Origin: Brassica napus
Taxonomy: Eukaryota > Streptophyta > Magnoliopsida > Brassicales > Brassicaceae
Direction: 5' to 3'
Length of the DNA stretch: 64,000 bases
Assembly: GCF_020379485.1 (NCBI RefSeq)
Contig: NW_026016731.1
Location: forward strand, 1-64,000
This document shows positions 43,395 to 52,525 of this stretch, in pieces (the stretch's first letter is position 1; each line of letters opens with the position of its first letter). Position numbers and translations under genes: made by a program. The notes below the pieces were generated by a model. It searched no databases. It saw only the letters and a list, made by a program, of their open reading frames with translations, and was not told the origin of the DNA.

Positions 43395-44137
43395 ATCATC
43401 CTCTTTCCCTTCAAAAGATTTGACCTCAAATCTTGTTTTTCAGGAGTGAAGAAACCTTGCAGATCAAGCTTGTATGTAACTGTTTTCTGCATCAGATTGT
43501 TGTTACTTCTTATACTAACACTGAAGCTTCCTCCTGGTTCAAAAACAACTTGCTGCAGGCCCTTAACAACTCTCAGATGTTCCACTAAGCTGAGCTGAAG
43601 ACATACCAAAGGTCTGATTAGTAACTCACAAGCTAAAGACTTAAAGTTATCACCTTGCTCAACAGTAGGAAGCACCAATTCAAGAGCTTTAGATGACCCT
43701 CCAGGAACTTTTTCTTCTTGTTTTATTTGATCAGGCACGTGGCCACACTCAGCTTCTGCAACTTCTGCCTCCTCCTCAAGTTTTAAACCAAGAGTTGTTG
43801 GTTCTAGTTCAGTTTTATGACTCTCCTCAATCTGTTTTATTGGAGAAGCTAATATAGAAGCTTGCAGCTTTTTCTCCTCTTGTTTCAATGATAGAACAAG
43901 AACCACAAATCTTCTCTCAGTCGATTTTAATGTCAATTCAGACCAATAGGCAGGCTGATCTAAAGTAGTAAGCTTCGTTGCTGCTTCTGGTTTTAGTTTT
44001 GGAAGTTTCCACTGCGAGACAAACCTCTTCTTCATCAAGGTCTTCATCTCCACCCATGAAAATTTGTGGTTTTTTGTCAAATCTCCTAGTCTGAGAAACT
44101 CTCTGCCACCATGAGAATGCACTTCCACAGAATCCAT
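43391..44137 (-). CDS. E8 gag continuation plus acidic region
   Basis: This frame is 248 codons from an ATG at 44137. The early segment KFSWVEMKTLMKKRFV resembles the second half of the Ty3/gypsy Gag core (tryptophan, then MKxLMxxRF). The middle is Glu/Lys-rich, and the end has KGLQQVVFEPGG and DLRSNLLKGKRMM, encoded next to a second purine-rich tract (about 43397-43420). It overlaps the 114-codon gag frame in another frame, so Gag is split by a frameshift. No protease, RT or integrase follows. Confidence 0.6.
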   Translation of the reverse strand: MDSVEVHSHGGREFLRLGDLTKNHKFSWVEMKTLMKKRFVSQWKLPKLKPEAATKLTTLDQPAYWSELTLKSTERRFVVLVLSLKQEEKKLQASILASPIKQIEESHKTELEPTTLGLKLEEEAEVAEAECGHVPDQIKQEEKVPGGSSKALELVLPTVEQGDNFKSLACELLIRPLVCLQLSLVEHLRVVKGLQQVVFEPGGSFSVSIRSNNNLMQKTVTYKLDLQGFFTPEKQDLRSNLLKGKRMM

Positions 44138-44282
44138 TGACTGCTAGACATACCTTTTTCTTTTCAGTGTAGTATTGGAGTCCAAAGAGAAACTCCATCT
44201 TCTTTTCCCAATCAAGGTATGCCTCTGTATCAATCTTTCCATAGAAGAATGGAATTGTAAGCTTTTGTTCATATCCAGACAT
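43938..44282 (-). CDS. E8 Ty3/gypsy-type Gag, N-terminal part
   Basis: This frame is 114 codons from an ATG at 44282, about 70 bases past the PBS. The pattern IPFFYGKIDTEAYLDWEKKMEFLF...EKKKVCLAV...FSWWQRV matches the Retrotrans_gag core of plant Ty3/gypsy elements (FxGxxDxxxYLxWExxxExxF ... WW). Gag forms the particle that packages the RNA. After WWQRVSQTRR the homology moves to another frame (44137 frame), so the protein is truncated. No CCHC knuckle is seen. Confidence 0.75.
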   Translation of the reverse strand: MSGYEQKLTIPFFYGKIDTEAYLDWEKKMEFLFGLQYYTEKKKVCLAVNGFCGSAFSWWQRVSQTRRFDKKPQIFMGGDEDLDEEEVCLAVETSKTKTRSSNEAYYFRSACLLV

Positions 44283-44350
44283 AGAATACAGCTTGTTAAC
44301 TGATAAATTTCGTGCTCCCTTGTTAAAACTTCAAACCCTAACCCTCAAGA

Positions 44351-44363
44351 GGCTCTGATACCA
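44351..44363 (-). other. E8 primer binding site
   Basis: The complement TGGTATCAGAGCC is of initiator Met tRNA type and is separated by 2 bases from the 5' LTR. Confidence 0.85.
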
Positions 44364-44365
44364 CT

Positions 44366-45415
44366 TGGTGCGGCCCTGGATAGGCTGTCTAATCCCTGAA
44401 TCACTTGAAGGGGCGTGGGTGAAAGGATCAAGAGATTGTAGGTTTCTTGGATGGCGGATGGACTTCACCTTCGAGCTATGGATTGCTCAGAGGTTGTTTA
44501 TGCTACTCCTGAGACACAGGGGCGTCCTGCTTGATGTCTAGGATGGATCACAGAAGATTAACTCTCCCTTAGTGTGATATAAACGTTCACCACTTGTGAA
44601 CAAAGGAGACAGTGTCGTCTCAAGACTGGTTTGCACCAAAAAGAAGTTTATTCATAAAAAGAATGATTCAAAGTTACATGGACGTGGTGCTGCTGTTTAA
44701 AAGCATAAAACATAAAACCCTAAGCCTAAACCAATGTGGTTTAGGAAAACCAAAACCAAATCCTATTGCTAATTGATTTAAAACACCAAACCGACTCCTA
44801 ATGGGTTTATAAAGCCCAAAACCTCTTCCTAATGAGTTTACATAAATAATAAAACCAAATACACTAAAATAGACCATAATGGTCGTGCATAATCATATTG
44901 GGCCAATCATAAACCAAGCTGGCTTGTCCTTCCACTTTTTTGAGCCGATAAAGGCCTTTTTCGAACAACTCTTTCTTGGGCTCGATCCATCTTGTTCCAG
45001 GTCCGACCAAGCTGCTCCTTATGCTCATTTGGATGATAAAGGTCCTCATCATGTTCCAGTTCCTGCTCTGGTTCTCAATCTTCCATTTCCAACTCAATTC
45101 TCGCATATGTCGGTTTGACCAGTCCATTTCTCGATCAGACTGAATCTCTCCCATTCCATTTCCTGTCTAACCAGCTTCATCCTATCCATTTCCTTGTCAA
45201 TCAGGGTTGTCACAGGTCGTCCATGATTGTTTAAAGTCAGTCCATGCTTTATAAAGGCCACATCAAGGCCCATAGCCTTTTCTCGGTCCAGTACCTCATG
45301 GATCAAGCCTTTTAGCTTTCCATAAAGCTCATCAGGTCGTGTCAAGATCCATTTCCTAGCTCCTTCTCTCCTTGACTTCATGTTCTTTAGTACGGAGCTG
45401 ATCAGGGTCACACCA
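44366..45415 (-). repeat. E8 5' LTR (1050 bp)
   Basis: It differs from the 3' LTR by a lost A (ACACTAAAATAG), an extra T in a T-run and an extra CT dinucleotide near 45145. No substitution was seen. Confidence 0.93.
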
Positions 45416-48400
45416 GGTAGAGACAGCTTTGGAAAGCTGTGGGATTTGGAGTAATCATGTAAAGGAAGAGCCTTTAAAGGTGAGAACTGCTGAGAAAGAT
45501 CAGACAGCAAGTTTGAAGGAGATTCAAGTAAAGGTAGAACCTTTAAAGGAGGTAGCTGCTGAAGAAGGTCAGACAGCAAGGTTGGAGGTTCATGAAGCCA
45601 AGGGCGTGATCTATAGTCTAAGACAAGGGAAGGACGAGTTGTATCAGCTTGTGGGGAGGCTGAGAGAAGTAGAATCAGAGTTGGGTATGGTGAAAACTCA
45701 TACAGGAAGGAGGAAGCAAGATGTGATCTTTGGCTTTCTTATGAGAGAGATATGTGAGCTGGTTGAACACATTTTTGATATGTGGGAGATAAACAAGAAG
45801 CCAGATAGATGGAAGAGAGGTACAAGCTGCAAGAAGGGAAAGTTGAGAAAACTTTCTAAGATGTGGGTCATGATGAGCAGATTATGGAGGAAGGATATCA
45901 AGGAGAGTATGCAAGTAGGAGAATGTTTCTACTCAGCTTACATTGGAGAATCTGTAGAGAGCAGTGGGGTTATGAGGAAGCTAGAGACCAAAGGAGCGGA
46001 TGAGCCTGTCACAAAGGAGGAATGGGATGAGTTTGTCAAGTATGTGTATGCTTTGGCTACGACCCGGAGACAAGGTGCTCCTGCCAAAGCATCCACATCC
46101 AACAAACCCATCATTGTTGATTCTGGAGCAAGTCATCACATGATTAGTGACAGAAGCTTAATGAGTGATGTAAAGAAAGCTACTGGGGGTGTGATGATAG
46201 CTAATGGTGATAGGATTCCAATAGAAGGAGTTGGAAAGCTCAAGCTATTTGATAAAGACTCAGATGCCTTCTACATGCCACAGTTTGCTTCAAATCTACT
46301 ATCTGTGAGGAAAGCCACGATTGATCTTGGCTGTCAAGTAGTATATTCAGCCAGATGATGTTGAGTTCCAAGATTTGAAGACTGGAAGGGTCATTGGGAG
46401 AGGAGACAGCAAGAATAATCTATACCAGCTCCAATTGGCTAAGATCTCTAAACCCTTTGATTCTATGTGTTTGAGTAGTACTTATGAGAAGATTGATAGT
46501 ATTACTTGGCATGCTAGATTGGGACATCCTCATGCTCGTGCTATTGAATTGATAATTCCTAATATGTCATTTAATCACTTGGAGTGTGAAGCATGCATAT
46601 TAGGAAAGCATTGTAGGACTGTTTTTCCAACATCAGAAACTACTTATGAGCATTGCTTTGATCTAGTTCATTCAGATGTGTGGACTGCTCCTTGTTTGTC
46701 TAGAGATAGCCAGAAGTACTTTGTGACATTCATTGATGAGAAGTCTAAGTATACTTGGCTTACATTGCTTCCATCTAAAGATAGGGTGCTAGAAGCATTT
46801 ATGAACTTCCAAGCATATGTATCTAATCAATACAATGCTACTGTGAAGGTACTGAGATCAGATAATGGAGGTGAATACATCAGCAATGCCTTCAAGAGTC
46901 ATCTAGCCAAGCATGGGATTGTGCATCAGACTAGCTGCCTTATACACCACAGCAGAATGGTGTAGCTGAGAGGAAGAACAGGCACTTGATGGAGGTAGCT
47001 AGATCAATGATGTTTCATGCAAATGTCCCAAAACGTTTTTGGAGTGATGCTGTGCAGACTGCTTGCTATCTCATCAACCGGGTTCCAACCAAGATATTGA
47101 AGAATCTGTCTCCATTTGAAGTGTTGAACAAGAGCAAACCTGTCATTGATCACCTACGTGTCTTTGGGTGTGTGTGCTATGTCATGGTTCCAGGACAGCA
47201 GAGAAACAAGCTGGAGGCAAAGAGTACTAAGGCTATGTTCATTGGTTACTCTATCACTCAGAAGGGGTACAAGTGCTATGATCCTGAAGCAAGGAGAGTG
47301 ATGGTATCTAGAGAAGTGAAGTTTGTTGAAACAAAAGGTTATTATGAAGAAAAGGAGTGGGAAAATCTGAAGGATTTGTCTCAAGCTCCATCTGATAAGG
47401 CAACAATACTGAGAGTGTTGTTGGAGAAGCTCGGGATAGGGTTATCCCAGGATCAGGAACCAGGAAGGAGAGAGCCTTCCAATCAGACTGGTGGAGCTGG
47501 AAGAACAACTCCTCTTGATCATGAGAGGGGGAATGGAACTGAATCTGGTGAGCAAGAGCAAAACCAAGAGGATTCAGGTCTTCATGATCAAGATACATCA
47601 CAAGAAGTTGAGAACAATGTTCAGTCTAGTGGAGAAGTGGATGAGGTTCAGTCTAGTGAGAAGAACAAGTTGACCGGCCAGTTCAGAAGAAGAGCAAGTG
47701 GAGCCGGCTAGTGTGCAAACTGAAGATCAGGTTCAAGCTTTGAGGAGGAGCACAAGGATAAAGAGGGATCCTTCCAACTGGGTAAACACGAGAGTGTACT
47801 ACAATGCCCAGGCTGTGGAGCATCCTTCTCAAGCCGTGTGTTCCTTTGCTGAGTTTCCAGAGGAGCATTATGCCTTTATGATTAGTCTGGATGAGAGTTA
47901 TGTACCAAGGACTTATGAAGAAGCTATGTTAGACAAGGAATGGAAAGAATCAGTGGGAGCTGAAGCAGGTGCTATGATCAAAAATGATACATGGTATGAG
48001 AGTGAGCTGCCTAAGGGAAAGAAGGCTGTATCTAGTAGATGGATCTTCACAATCAAGTATCTAGCAAATGGACAGATTGATAGGAAGAAGACCAGATTGG
48101 TTGCAAGAGGATTTACACAGACCTATGGAGAGGATTACATTGATACCTTTGCACCAGTAGCTAAGCTGCACACAGTTCGGATTGTGTTGTCCATTGCAAC
48201 AAACTTGGAGTGGGATTTGTGGCAAATGGATGTGAAGAATGCTTTCCTGCAAGGTGAACTTGAAGATGAAGTATACATGCATCCGCCTCCTGGTCTTGAG
48301 CATCTAGTAAAGCCAGGGAATGTTTTGAGGTTGAAGAAGGCAATATATGGGCTGAAACAATCACCTAGAGCTTGGTACAGGAAGCTGAGTACAACACTCA

Positions 48401-49481
48401 ATGGGAGAGGGTTTAGGAAGTCTGAATTAGATCATACTCTCTTCACCTTGACAGGACCTTCAGGGATCATTGTGATTCTAGTGTATGTGGATGACTTGAT
48501 TATCACAGGGAGTGATAAGGCAGGGATTCAAGCTACTAAGGAGTTTCTCAATCTGTGTTTGACATCAAGGATTTGGAGAGATGAAGTATTTTCTGGGCAT
48601 TGAGATATGCAGATCAAAGGAGGGTTTGTTTATGTCTCAAAGGAAGTATACTATGGATATGTTGAAGGAGACTGATGTGCTTGGAGGAAAGATAGCCAAG
48701 ACACCCCTAGAGGAGGGATATAAGGTTCTGCGTGAGGGGGAGGTTGAAGAGAAGCAGCTGTTTGAGGATTCTAAGCTATACACGAAGATGGTTGGCAAGC
48801 TGATCTACTTGACCATTACTAGGCCAGATATATGCTTTGCGGTGAATCAAGTGAGTCAACATATGCATGCGCCAAAGGTCCATCATTGGAAGATGGTTGA
48901 TAGGATACTGAGGTATCTAAGTGGGACGGCTGGACAAGGAGTTTGGATGGGCTGTAATGGCAGTACAGAAGTGGTTGGTATTGTGATGCTGATTGGGCAG
49001 GAGATAGAGTGGACAGGAGATCAACTACTGGGTATTGTACATTCATTGGAGGGAACTTGGTCACTTGGAAGAGTAAGAAGCAAAAGGTTATCTCTTGTTC
49101 AAGTGCTGAAGCTGAGTATAGAGCCATGTTGAAGCTGACAAACGAGTTGATATGGATCAAGGGGATCTTGAAGCATCTAGAGATTGAGCAGAGTACTCCT
49201 ATGACTATGCATTGTGACAATCAAGCAGCTATCCACATTGCCTCCAACTCAGTGTTTCATGAGAGAACAAAGCACATAGAGGTGGATTGTCATAAGGTGA
49301 GGCAGATGATTATCTTAGGAGTGATTCTGCCATGTTATACAAGAAGTGAAGATCAGCTTGCAGATGTGTTTACCAAGGCAGCGAGATTGAAGACAATGGA
49401 GTCCATACTATCCAGGCTTGGACTCATTGATCTTACTCTCAGGAGCTGAGCCCCTTAACCATGAAGTCTCCACTCTTTTTC

Positions 49482-49583
49482 CCTCATCAAAGTTTTATCC
49501 CAAAGGGTTTTCTTTGGTGAGGTTTTTAATGAGGGAGGTCTTCATGGTTTCCAAGCTTGACTTGTTCCACATGGTCAAGCTTG
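49482..49583 (+). other. E7 3' structured region before the PPT
   Basis: CCTCATCAAAG (49482-49492) pairs with CTTTGGTGAGG (49512-49522) around CCCAAAGGG; compared with E1 both arms changed together (AAGG/CCTT to AAAG/CTTT). CAAGCTTGAC (49552-49561) pairs with GTCAAGCTTG (49574-49583) directly before the purine tract. Confidence 0.78.
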
Positions 49584-49591
49584 AGGGGGAG

Positions 49592-50082
49592 TGTTGAGAT
49601 GAGGTGATAAAGAGTGGATACATTGATAGAGGAAGAGTATTGGGACATATAGTAACTTTGGAGTTTTACCACAGTAACTTTAGTTTTACTGTGGTAACTA
49701 AGTTGAAGGGTTAGGAAGTTACCTTGGATCACTTTGGTGAGGAGAGAAGCACGCCTAAGAGGAGTCAGGATAAGGGAGGAGCTGTTTGGATAAGGTCTGG
49801 TCATAGCTGGAAAGGTAAAGCTACTTTACAGCCTGTCCAAGCATGTGAAGCCTCTCAGCAGCCAGCTAGCCTTGACTTCACATGCTTTGAGTCCCATTTC
49901 AAAATCCCCTTTGTATCAGCCTTATCTCTTCATATATAACTTGTATCTGAGACATTAAATTAATTAAAATGGAGTTTTGAGCATTCTCTCTATTCTCTCT
50001 CTACTTATTCTCTTAATCTCTTTAATCTTACACAAAACAATCTGATTGTTCTTAAACACACTATAATACACAAAAGTGTATA
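49592..50082 (+). repeat. E7 3' LTR (491 bp)
   Basis: It starts TGTTGAGATGAGG after GAGGGGGAG and ends GTGTATA. The GTAAC duplication follows at 50083, which fixes the TA end. Confidence 0.94.
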
Positions 50083-50087
50083 GTAAC

Positions 50088-50481
50088 TACTTGGGAAGTT
50101 ACCTGAAGTGATGAGAAGGTAACTTGGTGAAGAGAGGAGTTGAAACTCGTCCAAGGAGGGTAAGGGATAAGGTTTCTCTTGGCTGGAAAGGATAAGCATC
50201 TTTACAGCAAGTGACAGCCTGTCCAAGCATGTGAAGCATCTCAGCCTAGTATTTCTATTGACTTCACATGCTTATAGGTCTAGATTGAATACACTGAACC
50301 TAGACATGATTGTAATCTCTTTATAGCTTGTAATCTCTCATCTGAATCAATTAATGGAGTTTTGAGTATTCTCTCTTGTTCTTTATTCTCTTAGTCTCTC
50401 TTAATCTCCAAATCTCATACAAACTACACTAATCATCTCTTGATATTTATTCATCACTCTACATATACACAAAAGTGTATA
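50088..50481 (+). repeat. E9 5' LTR, second part
   Basis: This is the continuation of the LTR that starts at 40859, ending GTGTATA before a PBS at 50482-50499 (TGGTATCAGAGCCAGGTT). Without E7 the LTR is about 510 bp. It is clearly diverged from the E7 LTR, although the ends and the CACAAAAGTGTATA tail are kept. Confidence 0.87.
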
Positions 50482-50534
50482 TGGTATCAGAGCCAGGTTG
50501 GCAAAGAAGGGAGTGGTGATTTGCGAGAATCTGT

Positions 50535-52525
50535 TTGTGTGTTCTTGGTGTTCTTGAGCTGTTCTTGAGCTGTTCTTCAGTTTCTGGGTATTTGGGAGCT
50601 TTGGAAAGCTGTGGGTTATGGAGTAGTCATGGAAAGGGGAAACCTTTCTTGGAAATGGCTACTGAACAAGGTCAGACAAGAGGTCTGAAGCTGGGAAATG
50701 AAGTTGTTCAAGGAGACACTACAAAGAGTGAGATTGAAGCAACTTTAGGCAAGTCCAAGCTTGTAAGAGTCGTTGAGGACAAAGGGGTGATCCGCGGCTT
50801 GAGACAAGGAAAGGATGAGTGTTATCAGCTTGTGGGAAGGCTGAGAGAAGTATGGTCAGAGTTAGATGTGGTGAAGGCACGCACATCAAATCCGAGATGT
50901 TGTCAAGAAAGGAGAAAGCAAGATGTGATCTTTAGCTTTCTTATGGAAGAGGTATGTGAGCTTGTTAAACACACTTGTGATGTGTGAGATGAACAGGAAA
51001 CCAGAAAGATGGAAGGGAGGTACAAGCTGTAAGAAGGGAAGGTTGAGAAAACTTTCTAAGGAGTGGTTAATGAAGAGAAGGGCATGGAGAAAGGATAGCG
51101 AGTCTGAGCACTTAAGTGACAGGATGAGTGTGATCTTGAAGAGAATCAAGGATATACTTCAGCAGATGGTTATAGGAGAGTGTTCATACTCAGCTTACTT
51201 GGGAGAATCAGTAGAAGATGGTGTAAGTACAAGGAGGCAGGAGACCAAGGGAGGAGAGGATCCAATCACAAAGAAAGAATGGGATGAGTTTGTTAAGTGT
51301 GTGTATGAACTGGCTGCAAGAAAAAAGCAAGGTGCTCTAGCTGCAAGTGAGAAGCAAAGCGATTTCTCCACAGCTCCTAAACCTATCATAATTGATTCTG
51401 GAGCAACACATCATATGATCAGTGATAGGAGTCTGATAAGTGATGTCAGGGCTGCAACAGGGTGTTTACTATAGCTAATGGCGCTCAGATCCCAGTAGAA
51501 GGAATGGAAACCTCAAGCTGTTTGAAAAGAGCTCAACCCGCCTTATATCTGCCTCAGTTCACTTCAAATCTGATATCAGTTAAGAAAGCTACAATTGATC
51601 TGGATTGTCAAGTAGTATTCAGGCCAAATGAAGTTGAGTTTCAAGATTTGAAGACTGGAAGAGTTATTGGCAGAGGGGACAGCAAGCATCACTTTATATC
51701 ATCTCCAAACAGCTAAGACTCTTAATCCCATTAACTCTATGTGCCTGAGTAGTGCTGCTGATAGGTGTGATGTATGACTTGCATGCTAGATTAGGACATC
51801 CTCATGCTTGTGCAATTGAGTTAATCATGCCTAATATGTCATTAATCACTTGGAGTGTGAAGCATGCATATTAGGAAAGCATTGTAGGACTGTCTTTCCA
51901 GCATCAGAGACTATATATGAGCATTGCTTTGATCTAGTTCACTCAGATGTGTGGACATCTCCGTGTGAGTCTAGGGATAGCCAAAGTACTTTGTAACTTT
52001 TATTGATGAGAAATCTAAGTATACATGGGTCACTTTGATCCCTCTAAGATAGAGTCCTAGAAGCCTTTATGAACTTCCAAGCATATGTAACTAATCAATA
52101 CAATGCGACTTTGAAGTGCTAAGATCTGATAATGGAGGAGAATACACTAGCAATGCTTTCAAGAGTCATCTAGCAAAGCATGGGATTGTGCAGCGACAAG
52201 CTGTCCTTACACACCACAACAGAATGGGTGGCTGAGAGAAAGAATAGGCACTTGATGGAGGTAGCAAGGTCAATGATGTTTCATGCAAATGTTCCAAAGA
52301 GGTTTTGGGGGGATGCTGTTCAGACTGCGTGCTATCTCATCAACAGAGTTCCGACCAAGATCCTAAAGATCTGTCTCCCTTTGAGGTATTGAACAAGACT
52401 AAGCCACACCTTGATCATTTGAGAGTCTTTGGTGTTTATTTTATGTGATGGTTCCCGGAGAGAGGAGGAACAAGCTTAGCAGCAAAGAGTACTAAAGCTA
52501 TGTTCATTGAGGTACTCAATCACTC
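50535..52525 (+). pseudogene. E9 gag-protease-integrase remnant
   Basis: The normal gag start (MESN...) is missing; the region equivalent to the first 35 or so residues is deleted, and an ATG at 50535 lies in former leader sequence. The short Gag type is visible (ALESCGLWSS, GRLREVWSELD, RRKQDVIFSFLME, GTSCKKGRLRKLSK), again without a CCHC knuckle. Protease is IIIDSGATHHMISD (about 51390). Integrase fragments include GHPHA (about 51797), CILGKHC-like (about 51866) and VAERKNRHLMEVARS (about 52220). The homology stops at about 52525 in the segment matching FIGYSITQ. Many frameshifts are present. Confidence 0.88.

Larger units (their letters stand above)
41721..45415 (-). mobile_element. E8: gag-only non-autonomous Ty3/gypsy-type element (TR-GAG-like)
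   Basis: This 3695-bp element lies in the gag gene of E7, with target duplication GGTAG (41716-41720, 45416-45420). LTRs are 1048 and 1050 bp and differ only by three small indels. The PBS (TGGTATCAGAGCC, complement of 44351-44363) lies 2 bases inside the LTR, and a purine tract, AAGGGAGAGAGGA, lies at 42769-42781. The 1.6-kb interior encodes a Ty3/gypsy-like Gag piece and little else. It must depend on another element's enzymes. LTR ends are TG...CA (TGGTG...CACCA). Confidence 0.92.
41627..49449 (+). pseudogene. E7 copia gag-pol, split by E8 and frameshifted
   Basis: The ATG is at 41627 (MESNVSREMKTRSS). The first 94 bases of gag precede E8 (41721-45415) and the gene resumes at 45421. The frame 45429-46358 (309 codons) joins the short Gag, without CCHC knuckle, to the protease DSGASHHM in one frame, which shows the ancestral arrangement of this family. 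Integrase (46375-46965, 46986 on), linker, RT (47698-48603, with QMDVKNAFL and YVDDLIITGSD) and RNase H (49009-49449) follow. Breaks lie near 46350, 46940, 47660, 48550 and 48980, almost all from single-base gains or losses, while amino-acid identity to E4 remains very high on both sides. That pattern is compatible with very recent decay or with assembly error. Confidence 0.92.
40975..50082 (+). mobile_element. E7: Ty1/copia retrotransposon inserted in the E9 LTR, carrying E8
   Basis: This 9108-bp element is about 5.4 kb without E8. The target duplication is GTAAC (40970-40974, 50083-50087). LTRs are 497 and 491 bp with two substitutions and two indels between them. Its sequence is almost the same as E4, but the coding region has several 1-base indels. 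The gag gene is split by E8. Confidence 0.95.
40859..52525 (+). mobile_element. E9: old Ty1/copia element, split by E7, 3' half deleted
   Basis: The 5' LTR starts TGTTGAGAAGAAG at 40859, is interrupted by E7 at 40975-50082, and continues from 50083/50088 to 50481. PBS, gag and protease-integrase remnants follow to about 52525, where the element stops inside the integrase/linker junction and satellite B resumes at CATATTCC. RT, RNase H and the 3' LTR are missing. The satellite phase does not match across E9, so the deletion removed satellite as well. It is related to E4 and E7 but clearly older. Confidence 0.88.
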
